Positions 33,927-43,174 of a DNA stretch of 64,000 bases are shown one piece after another. Position numbers and translations under genes: made by a program. The notes below the pieces were generated by a model. It did not search any database. It was not told the DNA's origin and worked only from the letters and a program-made list of their open reading frames with translations. Source of the DNA: Talpa occidentalis (Eukaryota; Chordata; Mammalia; Eulipotyphla; Talpidae); assembly GCF_014898055.3 (NCBI RefSeq), contig NW_023604295.1:140832676-140896675 (forward strand). Reading direction: 5' to 3'. Each line of letters begins with the position of its first letter. Positions within the stretch are counted from its first letter, which is position 1.

Positions 33927-34689
33927 AATAATGCACATAATAAAATGAATAAATGCATTCATATATTAACTGTCTTCCTGTATATGAACACAGATTACAT
34001 ATATGTGTGTGTGTTGATGTTCTACAAATACACACAGGCACACAGATGTATGCATAATTTTTCACTGCAGCATTTCACTTTGGTAACTGATAGAGAGGAA
34101 GCAAATGCAAATGACATTTTATTGAGCTTAAATAATGAACTGTCTCATAAAGCAGGTACACTGCTAATTACAGTTCAAGGCAATATTATGAAAAAATGCT
34201 GTGTAATGCAAAAGAAGAAGCTCTTCTTAATAAACAAAGAATGATTATATTTCTTTATCTGGGTTGTAAAGGTGGGAAAGTCTTTTAACCTATAAAAAGA
34301 TGAGGTAGAAGGGGCAATAAAGATAGAGGAGACAAAATGAACAGTCAGAGAGATGAAATGGTAGTGCTTTTTCAGCAAATAACTAACACCAATGGGAATC
34401 ATGTGGAAATGAAAACTTACCTATTAATAAGCTTATTTTCCTACTAATACTTTTTTTAAAAAGCTATGGTTTCATAATAAGCAATGATATCTTGTAGAGT
34501 AAGTACTCCCCTATCTTGTTCTCAGAAATTGTCTGGTTATTCCTAATTCTTTACAATATTAGATGCATTAGAATCAACAACTCCATGAAAAATTCTGTTG
34601 AGAGTTTTTATGGAATGGAGAGTAAATGTCTTTATAACAAACATTATCCATGAACATGGTATGCCCCTCTATGTGCATCTTCTTTATCT
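33927..34689. other. Unique AT-rich DNA, nothing recognised
   Basis: Short GT/CA-rich tracts lie near 34001-34045. No gene or repeat is recognised. Confidence 0.45.
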
Positions 34690-34985
34690 TCCAATTAAAT
34701 TTTCTCCACAAAGAGAAAAAAAGATTATTTTTTAAATGTCCTTGTTTATTTTTTCACAATATAGGATTTTCTCCCCTTAGGTGCAGTCACCATAGTTTTC
34801 CAACCACTAAAATGCCCACAGTCCTCCACTGCACTCTGCTCCTCCTTTTTTCTGTCCTCCTTCTGTCCCTCTCCAAGCCAGTCCTGAGTGTCTCAGATCT
34901 GTGGTCTGCTTTTCAGCATCAGTCTCACAGTTTATCTTTGATCCTTTGTCTGGTTTCTCTAGATTCCACATGTAAGTGAAACCGG
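34690..34985 (-). mobile_element. LINE-1 3' end, antisense
   Basis: 'tggtttctctagattccacatgtaagtga' (34950-34978) is the antisense of the L1 ORF2 end 'TCACTTATATGTGGAATCTAGA..'. The 3' UTR extends to lower coordinates and ends near 'tttttaaatg' at about 34730. The CT-rich part (34800-34880) fits an L1 3' UTR that is purine-rich on its sense strand. Confidence 0.65.
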
Positions 34986-35108
34986 CCTGTTAATTCTTTC
35001 ATTCAATGAACAAATGCCAAATGCTATGACTATATTAGTCCTTATCATAAAGTTATTACAAAAAAGCAAGATGGAATACCAATTGCAAATGGCTCTTCAT
35101 TATTGTTT

Positions 35109-35366
35109 TTTTAAGATTTATTTATTCATACAAGAACAGGGCAGAGGTGCAAGGGGTGAGAGGATTCACGAGAGACAGAGTGGGGAACAGAACAGGCGGA
35201 TCTACTGAAATACACTGCTGAAGGGAGCAGCTGGCGAGTCAGGAGAGGTCTGCTGTGTCATGTGGGTTGCTCCCTGGCTGGGGATGGAACTCGTGCTGCA
35301 GAGGCTGCGGTGGCTGCAGTAAGCTTCATAGGATGCTTCCCAACCCCTTGCACCACCAGGGAGGCC
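35109..35366 (-). mobile_element. tRNA-derived SINE, type A
   Basis: The motif is 'ggatctactgaaatacac' and the head 'gcaccaccagggaggccc'. The 'gctggggtacaggcc' part is shortened. A small duplication (GCTGCAGAGGCTGCGGTGGCTGCAG context, 35296-35320) affects the anticodon-arm side. The TSD starts CTCTTCAT at 35093 and 35367, with a 1-nt indel after it. Confidence 0.93.
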
Positions 35367-35382
35367 CTCTTCATATATTGTT

Positions 35383-36100
35383 AAATATTTTGTTACCTAA
35401 TTCTGAAATCAGCATTACATTCCTAAGATAATTCCCATTCCTTGAGGGTAATATATTACTTTTTAAATGATGTGACAATTTCTTAAGGCGATTTGTGAAG
35501 AATGTACATATTTGAGTAACAATAATTTGAGTTAAAATTTAAAACCATATTTTGGAGGTTTTTAAACACTATGTTATCCAAAGACATTTACAGAAGTTCA
35601 TGAAAGTTTTTTATGTTTTGATAATTATTTTCCACACTGCTTTATTTTTATGCCTAGTTAGTTGTTGTTATTGATACTAAAGGAGTACGTGTTCTTTTAG
35701 CTTCATTAGATATTAAACTACTCATAGAGAATCACACAGCAGGAAATGAGGCATTAGGTCAGTTCTTTCTTCATCTTGAACACATGAGAATATGTTCTAT
35801 TTTGAGATTTTGTAAATAATTTACTGGGAGGCTTATGCTTGTTTATTTTACTTGTTTTTTGTTATTTTTTGGAGTATAGCTCTTCTCCAATTCATAATGT
35901 GTAATTCTGAAATTTAAAACATATCTATGCCATTTGCTTCCTTAAAAACCTCCAAAATTCTCTAAAGCTCAGAAGTTCAAGGCAAAATAGCATTCAGGGA
36001 ATAATTTCACTACTTGCTCTTGCAATAAACTCCATTCTTCTTGCACATATCAACGATCCAGTTTATAGTTTTTTGTGTGACTCCTCCTGCATATTTGACC
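35383..36100. other. Unique AT-rich DNA, nothing recognised
   Basis: No gene or repeat is recognised. Confidence 0.45.
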
Positions 36101-36425
36101 CTTTGCTCTAGTGCTTTATCACTAAATATTTGACTTCTGTACCTCTTTCAAAGCCACACATCCATGCTTTCTCTAAAATGTTGCCTATTTAAATTCATGA
36201 GTCTTTTCTGCTCAACACAATGTGTTTATTTTTTTTTTTTTGTTTCTCCCACCACTGAACTTTTCTTTCTATATGTCTTCACACCCACCCCACCCCCCCC
36301 CACATTTTCTTATTCATGTGCAATATATATTCTACTTGCTGAAGGTAGAGTTCATATCTTAATTATTGTGCAACTTTATACAGGGCCTAATAGAAAGCCT
36401 TGCAGACATAAATGTACATAGAGTG
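36100..36425 (+). repeat. L2 3' end, diverged
   Basis: 'gctgaaggtagagttcatatctt' followed by 'acagggcctaatagaaagccttgcagacata' (parts of 36340-36410) keeps the order of the L2 end 'AGCTCCATGAGGGCAGGGAYTTT...CAGYRCCTAGAACAGTGCCTGGCACATA'. The part to the left is too diverged to be sure. A T-run and a C-run (36229-36241, 36288-36301) interrupt it. Confidence 0.35.
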
Positions 36426-37085
36426 TATTTATCACGACATTAGATTTCTTCTAATTCAAGTCTTCCAAATGTGTCTTGATTTCTCTTTGCTGGAAAAATA
36501 GGGACAAAGGGGCATAGTTGTGAGTACTTTACTCTGACTTTTCCCTGAACTTTCAAAGCACAAACAACAAACAGTGCATATCTTGTATATTATATTTGAA
36601 GGCATCCTGAATTACTAATTTTGATGTTTAATAATCAGTCAAATGTGTGAGTAACTATATATTACCTGAATTCATGGAGCTACTATTTCAGTTTTTTAAA
36701 TATCTTATCCTACATATATATTATTTCTCCTCCATGTTATGTCAAAAGGTGTTTTCAAAAAGTTCATGTGTGTGTATACATACACAATGTAAATTTCCTG
36801 ATATTATGCATATCTGAAAATGACTTTATTCTTCCATACTTGATGAATAATTTGAGAATAAATTCTAAGCTGGAAATAATCATTTCCTCAGAATTTTCTT
36901 TTTATTTATTTACTTTTAAAATGTTATCATTATCACCCTTATCTCCTCTTATATTTCCCTTCTGAACCTCAGACATTTCACCTCAATTATTAATGCCTGC
37001 TACTTTTACATTATTTTCCTTGGTCAAATCTTCCACAATGTAAATGTCTAATATTTATATAATTCCCCAAACTCCTTCCATTTTT
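36426..37085. other. Unrecognised AT-rich DNA
   Basis: No feature is identified. The segment just left of 37085 may belong to the adjoining L1. Confidence 0.4.
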
Positions 37086-37395
37086 TTCTATAATAATTCC
37101 AGAAAATATTGTTTCCTTTTTATGACTGAATAGTACTCCATAGTATGGATATACCACAATTTCTTGTTGAACTCATCTGTCAGTGGATATTTAGGTTGCT
37201 TCCATGGCCTGGCTATTGTGAAGAAAGCTGCAGTGAACATTGAAGAATTTATAGAATTTTAGTTGATGGTTTCATGTTATTTGAATAGATGCTTAAGATG
37301 GGTTTGCTGGGTCATTTTTTTATGTTTAAAAGTAGTTCATCTTTTATTGTTATTTAATACTCTACTGAGAAATATGACATTATTCTCCTATTCAT
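37086..37395 (-). mobile_element. LINE-1 fragment, antisense ORF2 end
   Basis: Classic antisense L1 phrases are present: 'tatgactgaatagtactccatagtatggatataccacaatttc', 'ggatatttaggttgcttcca', 'ggctattgtgaagaaagctgcagtgaacatt' and 'gggtttgctgggtcat' (37122-37317). The right end is cut by the SINE at 37396. The reading frame is broken. Confidence 0.85.
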
Positions 37396-37550
37396 TTTTT
37401 TTTAAGATTATTTATTTATACAATCACTGGGTACAGTCAGAAGTGAGGGATGGTGAGAGGATTCACCAGAGCCAGAGCGGGGAATAGAACAGGTAGACTG
37501 ATGAAATACACTGCTGAGGGGAGCAGCGGATGAGACAGGAGAGATCTGTC
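37396..37550 (-). mobile_element. 5'-truncated SINE (tail half only), perfect TSD
   Basis: Only the tail and about 125 nt of body are present: 'aagattatttatttatac', 'cactgggtacagtcagaag', 'agactgatgaaatacac' and 'ctgctgaggggagcagcgg', ending at 'gagagatctg'. The tRNA-like head with both promoter boxes is missing. A perfect 15-bp TSD (TATTCTCCTATTCAT, 37381-37395 and 37551-37565) shows it inserted in truncated form, so it is dead on arrival. It belongs with the intermediate B/C copies. Confidence 0.94.
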
Positions 37551-37565
37551 TATTCTCCTATTCAT

Positions 37566-37900
37566 ACTAAATAATTTTACTTAATGAATAATGCTGGTTT
37601 GGACATTTTTGTGTGTCTGATATAGGTAAAGATACATATATATATGAGATATATATGTATATATAGGAGATATAGGAGATATATATGTGTATATATATGT
37701 GTATATATGTATCGTTACCTATATATATAGTGTATGTATATATGTGTGTGTATACATATATATACACTATATATATATATATATGTATACACACACATTA
37801 TAGTGTGTAAAGAATCAGTGGTACCACCTTTAGAAATATTAAACTTCTTCTTTTATACAGTAATATTTTTCTCCTATATTAAATATATCTTGATTTTCCT
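37566..37900. repeat. AT/GT-rich low-complexity tract
   Basis: 37620-37800 is almost pure TATA/GTAT sequence with internal self-complementary pieces (for example 'tatatagtgtatgtatatat' against 'atatatatacactatatata'). The long Tyr/Ile/His frames across it on the minus strand are low-complexity artefacts. Confidence 0.85.
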
Positions 37901-37914
37901 CAATGGGATCAATT

Positions 37915-38179
37915 ACTTTTTTTTAAAGATTTATTTATTTATGCATACAAGAACAGGGGTACAGGACAGAGTTGCGGGCAGTGAGAGAATTCACCAGAGA
38001 CAGAGCGGGGAACAGAAAAGGCAGATCTACTGAAATACACTGCTGAGGGGAGCAGCAGGGGAGAGGTCTGCTGCGCCATGTGGGTTGCTCCTTGGCCAGC
38101 TGGGGATTGAACTCATGCTGCAATGGCTGTGGTTAGCTTCATATTTTGCATCTTAACCCCTTGCGTCATCAAGGAGGCC
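37915..38179 (-). mobile_element. tRNA-derived SINE, type A
   Basis: The motif is 'agatctactgaaatacac' and the head 'gcgtcatcaaggaggccc'. The TSD is CAATGGGATCAATT (37901-37914) against CAATGCGATCAATT (38180-38193), 13 of 14. Confidence 0.95.
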
Positions 38180-38193
38180 CAATGCGATCAATT

Positions 38194-39504
38194 TCTTAAA
38201 ATACCTAACTAAAGAAATAGGTAAATATATGGTAGTCGCCTAAATTTGATTTATTTGGCTTTAATTTTTAATTTTACTTTTTAATTATGAAGGTCTTTCT
38301 CTTGCCCTTTTGTCATTAGTTCTCTGTTTATATCCCTTGCTTTGCTAATGTTTAAACAATGTTTTTGTATTCAGAAATTAGTAAGTTTGTTGTAGTATAA
38401 TCACTGTTAAGATATCTCCAGAATCTTTAATCATTATGATTTTATGAGCTCATTTGAAAACACATATTATATCATCTAATTTAAGTTAACAAAGTTAATT
38501 TTTTCACTATTAAGGCATATATATATATATATATATATATGAAAGTTATTCATCATCAGATCTTTCTCGAATTAAGCACCTTTTTATTTTTTTTTTCCAA
38601 TATGGCACTTAACAAAAGTTAAATAGCACAATCCCTAAGATCTAATAATCTGATACCAACTGTGTAATGAAATGATGCAAGAAATAATTTAAAATTTAAA
38701 ATGAGGAATAAAAGAGAAAAGGACTAATTTAAAACAAAGAATTAAGACAAGCATATCCACCAATTATCATTTGGGCACAGTGGAGAAACTGGCCTGAGGG
38801 CTATTCAATTTAAAATATTCCATAGGTACTATTGGGTCCCTGAAGCAAAATATAATAAGGGGTTGGTGTCCCAATTAAAGTATTAGAAATGTCAGTGCGC
38901 TTAAGGGGATGGCTTCATATGGTTTGAGAGACAGTATGCTGGTAAGGCAGTTTTGGCATGAGTTACTTGGAATATTTTAAGAATAACCGGATTATTTTCT
39001 TAATTTTTAAATTTTGCTTTCTTTTTATTTCACTGAAGGGATTTACTTGTCCAGTACCCCAAAGCACTTATTATGAATTGACAGTGGACCAGATCATGGT
39101 GAAGTTGTACAGAATCTTAAATAACTGAACATCCAAAGGTAGATCTAGCTAGTGAGTCCTTTAGCTAATTAAACAATAATTTTACTCTACAGAGAGAGGA
39201 AATCAGTATCATTTTTTTATATTTTTACATTTTTTCTGCTCATAAATGAATATAACTTGGTGAGATATAAAGATATTATACCCTTGTGATCAAATGAATA
39301 AATCACCAGTTTCAGATCATAACTTTATGAAAATAAATGAGCAATTAAAATTAAAGCAACACTAAAATTACACTATTAATAATCAATTCATCTTATAATT
39401 CACAAAATTTTATGAGCACGTGTAAGGGTTTGAAAGGCAGACCTTCAAAATGATCATAGAGATCTATTCAGTCTTTTATTTAGCAGGTCTGTCCTCTTGA
39501 GAAA
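38194..39504. other. Unique AT-rich DNA with (AT)n
   Basis: An (AT)n tract lies at 38517-38540. No gene or dispersed repeat is recognised. Confidence 0.45.
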
Positions 39505-39645
39505 GGTGCTTTTCTGTGTCTAAATTCTCTTATTTTATACCTGGATAATAATTGCTGCTACTTCATGCAATTTTATGAAGATTTCACAAGTTAAAACATT
39601 TCAGTTATTTAGAACACTACCTACCTGGCTTGTGATAAGGTATTT
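39505..39645 (+). repeat. MIR SINE fossil
   Basis: The MIR order is kept: 'aaattctcttattttatacctggataataattgctgctacttcatgc' (from TTTCCTCATCTGTAAAATGGGGATAATAATAGTACCTACCTCA), then 'gaagatttcacaagttaaaacat' (GAGGATTAAATGAGTTAATACAT), then 'ttagaacactacctacctggcttgtgataag' (TTAGAACAGTGCCTGGCACATAGTAAG), over 39520-39640. Confidence 0.65.
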
Positions 39646-40741
39646 TTATTATTTCACACATAAATATCATATTACTTTTCTGTAAATTTCATAAGTAGTA
39701 TGACCTCAGACACCTACTTGCAGTTTTCCTTTATCATCCATTCTGAATTTAAAACCAAAAATATTTAAAGGAAATACGATTAAGTTGAGGGAAACCCAAC
39801 TCGATCAAAATATATTTTGTTATATTTCATAGTAAATTGAGAATAAAGATAACGCTTTTAAAATAAGATAAATGGAAAAGATACCTGCTTCATCAGTTTT
39901 ATTTCTTTCTTTATTTAAGTAGTAGATGAAATACGTAGCAAATACAATAAGAGGTGAATCAGATAAAATGGAAACTAAACTAAGACATCATGTTAAAAAA
40001 CAGTATCATTATACTTAAAAACTTAAGAAAGTCAACAGGAATTGTTACATGTATTAATCATAGATATCATTAGTGCTAATAAGAATAAACACAAACCATT
40101 TATACCTCTTTCGAATGTTAATAATAATTACTTAGAAAACATAAAGTTAAATAATTTTTTTGAAATATTATCCAAACATACACATATGTGTGTATGTAAA
40201 GAGCTATTTAAATATAAATGTATATGATCTTCTCTATGTAAAATATATGATTGAAGATAGTTAAAACTATCAAACGAAAATGCATCAACAACCACAACAT
40301 CAAATAAAAATAGTTTGAAAGTCTGAAAAAAATTCAAATATACTTCTGGTTCTTAAATGATTTATAGACAAATATTCATTGAATGAAATCTATGAAACAT
40401 AAGCAAGTACCATAAAACAGATAAATTGAGAGGAAAAAAATGTAAGAAAAACAAATTATAGAGTAATGAATCAAAGATCCATATACAACTTTACTAACTG
40501 GTCTACCTATATGAACAGCAATACAATATCATGGAATTGTTTCAGAATAATTAATAGGGACTTACACTAATCATTAAAACATCTAGTAAGTTATAAATTT
40601 CCATATGCTGGAAGACAGGAGGTGCTAAAGGTACAATCAATCATAAAAGATCTCTTGTAATTTATTAAAATGATTGTGTCCAAGTCATTTCCATCCATCT
40701 GCCTGTCTGCCTGCCTGTCATTTATAAATCATCTACGATTT
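39646..40741. other. Unique, very AT-rich DNA
   Basis: No gene or repeat is recognised. A short (CTGC)-like tract lies near 40702-40716. Confidence 0.45.
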
Positions 40742-40757
40742 AATAATTTTATTTTAT

Positions 40758-41020
40758 TTTTTAAAGATTTATTTATGTATGTATACAAGAACTGGGGTGC
40801 AGGCCAGAGGAATGGGGGATGAGAGATTCACCAGAGACAGAGTGGGGAACAGAACAAGCAGATTGACTGAAATACACTGCTGAGGGGAGCAGCTGGTAAG
40901 TCAGGAGAGGTCTGCTGCACCATGTGGGTAGACCCCTGGGGGGGATTGAACTCGAGCTGCAGTGGCTGCAGACAGCTTCATAGGTTGTGTCTCAACCCCT
41001 TGGGCCACCAGGGAGGCCCC
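40758..41020 (-). mobile_element. tRNA-derived SINE, type B
   Basis: The motif is 'agattgactgaaatacac' and the head 'gggccaccagggaggcccc'. The TSD is AATAATTTTATTTTAT (40742-40757) against AATAAATTTTATTTTAT (41021-41037), with one extra A. Confidence 0.94.
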
Positions 41021-41037
41021 AATAAATTTTATTTTAT

Positions 41038-42055
41038 AAATAAATCATCTACAATTTATTTATCTATGCAGTTTAAACATTGTGGAATATGCCACCCTAG
41101 TTCACATATAAAGACCCGATTGTGACTTTGGTTCATTCCAACAAAAATTTTGACAATGGCAGAAACCACATGTTTGTGGTATTTCTCATAGTCTCAGAAA
41201 TTGTCACATATGTAATTTTTAAACTGAGATGCTTAATTGGTCTATACATGAAATAAAAATAAATAAATAAATAAATAGAATTGTTCAAAAATGTGTATTA
41301 CTAGTGATAGGAACCTAAACAGAGTCACATAAAGAGTAGAAACATGGGCATTTGGAAATTTAAAGCATTAGAATATCTGTTGCCTCAGATTTCTAAATGA
41401 AACATCCCTGCAGCAGCACAATTTTATCTTAATTTGGTGGTGCTGTAGAGTGATAGAGTGGGCTGATTTGTAGTATTGCTAGTTCAACATATGTTTATAG
41501 GCACACGGTAAGTTGCTTATAAACAAAATCATCTATATGGCAGAACTTCTTTTTAACCTAAGCATATCAAGATCATATTAAGATAATTTATAAATATCAT
41601 TATGAAGAGAATAAATATGGAGTTCATAACCCTAATACTTGAAGCCAAAACTATACATTACTTTTGAACGCAATAGAGATGCCAACTCTATTTAATATAT
41701 GAAACTAGAGCTTTTAAAGCTACTTTGTGAGAACGATAATGTACATTTTTGTCACTTCATCCGTTACACATACTGGCAGCTTGCCACATTTTAGTGTGGG
41801 ATCCTTTGAGATACAGTTTTCTTTGCTGAAAAGATAAATATATTGACATATTATAGCAAAAGATAATAGACACTAAATCCATCCAGGAAAGGTATGGATA
41901 TATTCAAGGACTATGTTGATTTTATGTAGAACATATTGATGGTAAAAAACAAAGTCTCTGTAGCTGTCAGAAATGATTTGGAAATGATATTCTAATAGCT
42001 TTTCTAACCAGAAGATGAGGTATCAGGTATTACCCCCACCTCTCCACCCTCCTTC
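41038..42055. other. Unique AT-rich DNA
   Basis: An (AAAT)n tract lies at 41251-41277. No gene or dispersed repeat is recognised. Confidence 0.45.
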
Positions 42056-42070
42056 CCATATATATTCTTT

Positions 42071-42378
42071 TTTTTTTTTTTTTAAAGATTTATTTATTTA
42101 TTTATACAAGCACTGGGTACAGTCAGAAGCGCGGGACGGTGAGACAGTCAGATGCGCCGGAGGGTGAGAGAATTCACCAGAGCCAGAGCGGGGAGCAGAG
42201 CAGGCAGAAGGACCGAAGTACACTGCTGAGGGGAGCAGCGGGCGGCAGGGGAGGTCTGTGCGCCATGCGGGACCCTCCTCCGGTGGCCGGGGAGCAGCCG
42301 GGGATCGAACCGGCGCTGCAGAGGCTGCGGGCAGCTTCGCAACCCAGCGCTCAACCGCTGCGCCACCGGGGAGGCCCA
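42071..42378 (-). mobile_element. tRNA-derived SINE, type C (youngest-looking), with tandem duplication
   Basis: This is the best preserved minus-strand copy. The head (right) 'cgctgcgccaccggggaggccc', B box complement 'gggatcgaacc' and A-box complement 'cgctcaaccgctgcgcca' are intact and CpG-rich. The diagnostic site reads 'agaaggaccgaagtacac'. A perfect 15-bp TSD (CCATATATATTCTTT) lies at 42056-42070 and 42379-42393. A 25-bp tandem duplication (42120-42144 and 42145-42169, 22 of 25 identical) lies near the 3' end. The 94-codon frames on both strands are SINE artefacts. Confidence 0.96.
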
Positions 42379-42393
42379 CCATATATATTCTTT

Positions 42394-43050
42394 GTGTTAT
42401 CTCTTCAACATCAATATGAATGACTTCTTGGAAATCAGAATTGGAGCTTTATTTTTGTTAGCTAAGCGGAAGGAAGGATCAATTCCAGGAAGTCTGAAAT
42501 CAAAAACCCAATTGAATGTATTCTGTATGCCTAAAACTTATACAAGGATTAAAGTTATTTAAAAGGATAAAAAAAAAATGTGCATGTGGCTCTAATTTAT
42601 GTTGATGAACCACAGTGGAACCTTACAGTGATCTCAATTCCAGAAGTAGTTTGACATGATGTGATACTAAGAAAAATGACAGTAAAATTCAGAGGAAAAG
42701 ACCAACTCCTGTCCCTTATGCACTTTGTGATGTGAGAAAACTTTGCACAGAATCACCGGTTTGATTATGTAACACTCTTTAATTAGACTGTGGGAGAGTC
42801 CATCATTGCCACAAGTAGTTGTGCACATGCTCAACAGATACTCATATTTTTAGATACTTTTTTGGCTTATTCTTGCTTTTTAGTCCTTTGACGTCTAACA
42901 TAACTTGTATCAAATGATTATGAATATGACCTAGCTTCCCTATAGAATAGATTGAAAGTAAAAAGAAAATTAGGTAAATTTCATCTTGCTCTTAGTTTTA
43001 GGAAACTTGGGAAGGTGCAATTACACACCAAAAGTCTGTAATAACCTTAA
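42394..43050. other. Unique AT-rich DNA, nothing recognised
   Basis: No gene or repeat is recognised. Confidence 0.45.
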
Positions 43051-43174
43051 TTTTTTTTTTTTTTTTTTTTTTTTGTGGGACCCTCCCCTGCAGCCTGGGA
43101 ATGAACCGGCGCTGCAGAGGCTGCTGGCGGCCTTGCAGCCCAGGGCTCAATCGCTGCGCCACCAGGGGAGGCCC
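43051..43174 (-). mobile_element. Head-only short SINE
   Basis: A T-run (A-tail on the minus strand, 43051-43074) is joined directly to 'gtgggaccctcccctgcagcc'. The complete tRNA-like head follows, ending 'gcgccaccaggggaggccc'. The body with CAGCAGTG is absent. The junction falls after GGGTCCCAC on the sense strand, exactly as in the copy at 8500. The head is of type C. No clear TSD: 'ccttaattttt' and 'ccctgagatttt' are only loosely alike. Confidence 0.9.

Noticed and set aside
33696..34244. 182-codon plus-strand open frame, the longest in the window
   Set aside because: Its first third is antisense SINE sequence (33629-33911) and the rest is AT-rich DNA with no domain, so it is a chance read-through.
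37567..37794. 75-codon minus-strand frame rich in Ile, Tyr and His
   Set aside because: It is translation of TATA/GTAT low-complexity DNA.
42098..42423. 94-codon frames on both strands with low stop density
   Set aside because: They follow from the GC-rich, recent SINE copy and not from coding constraint.
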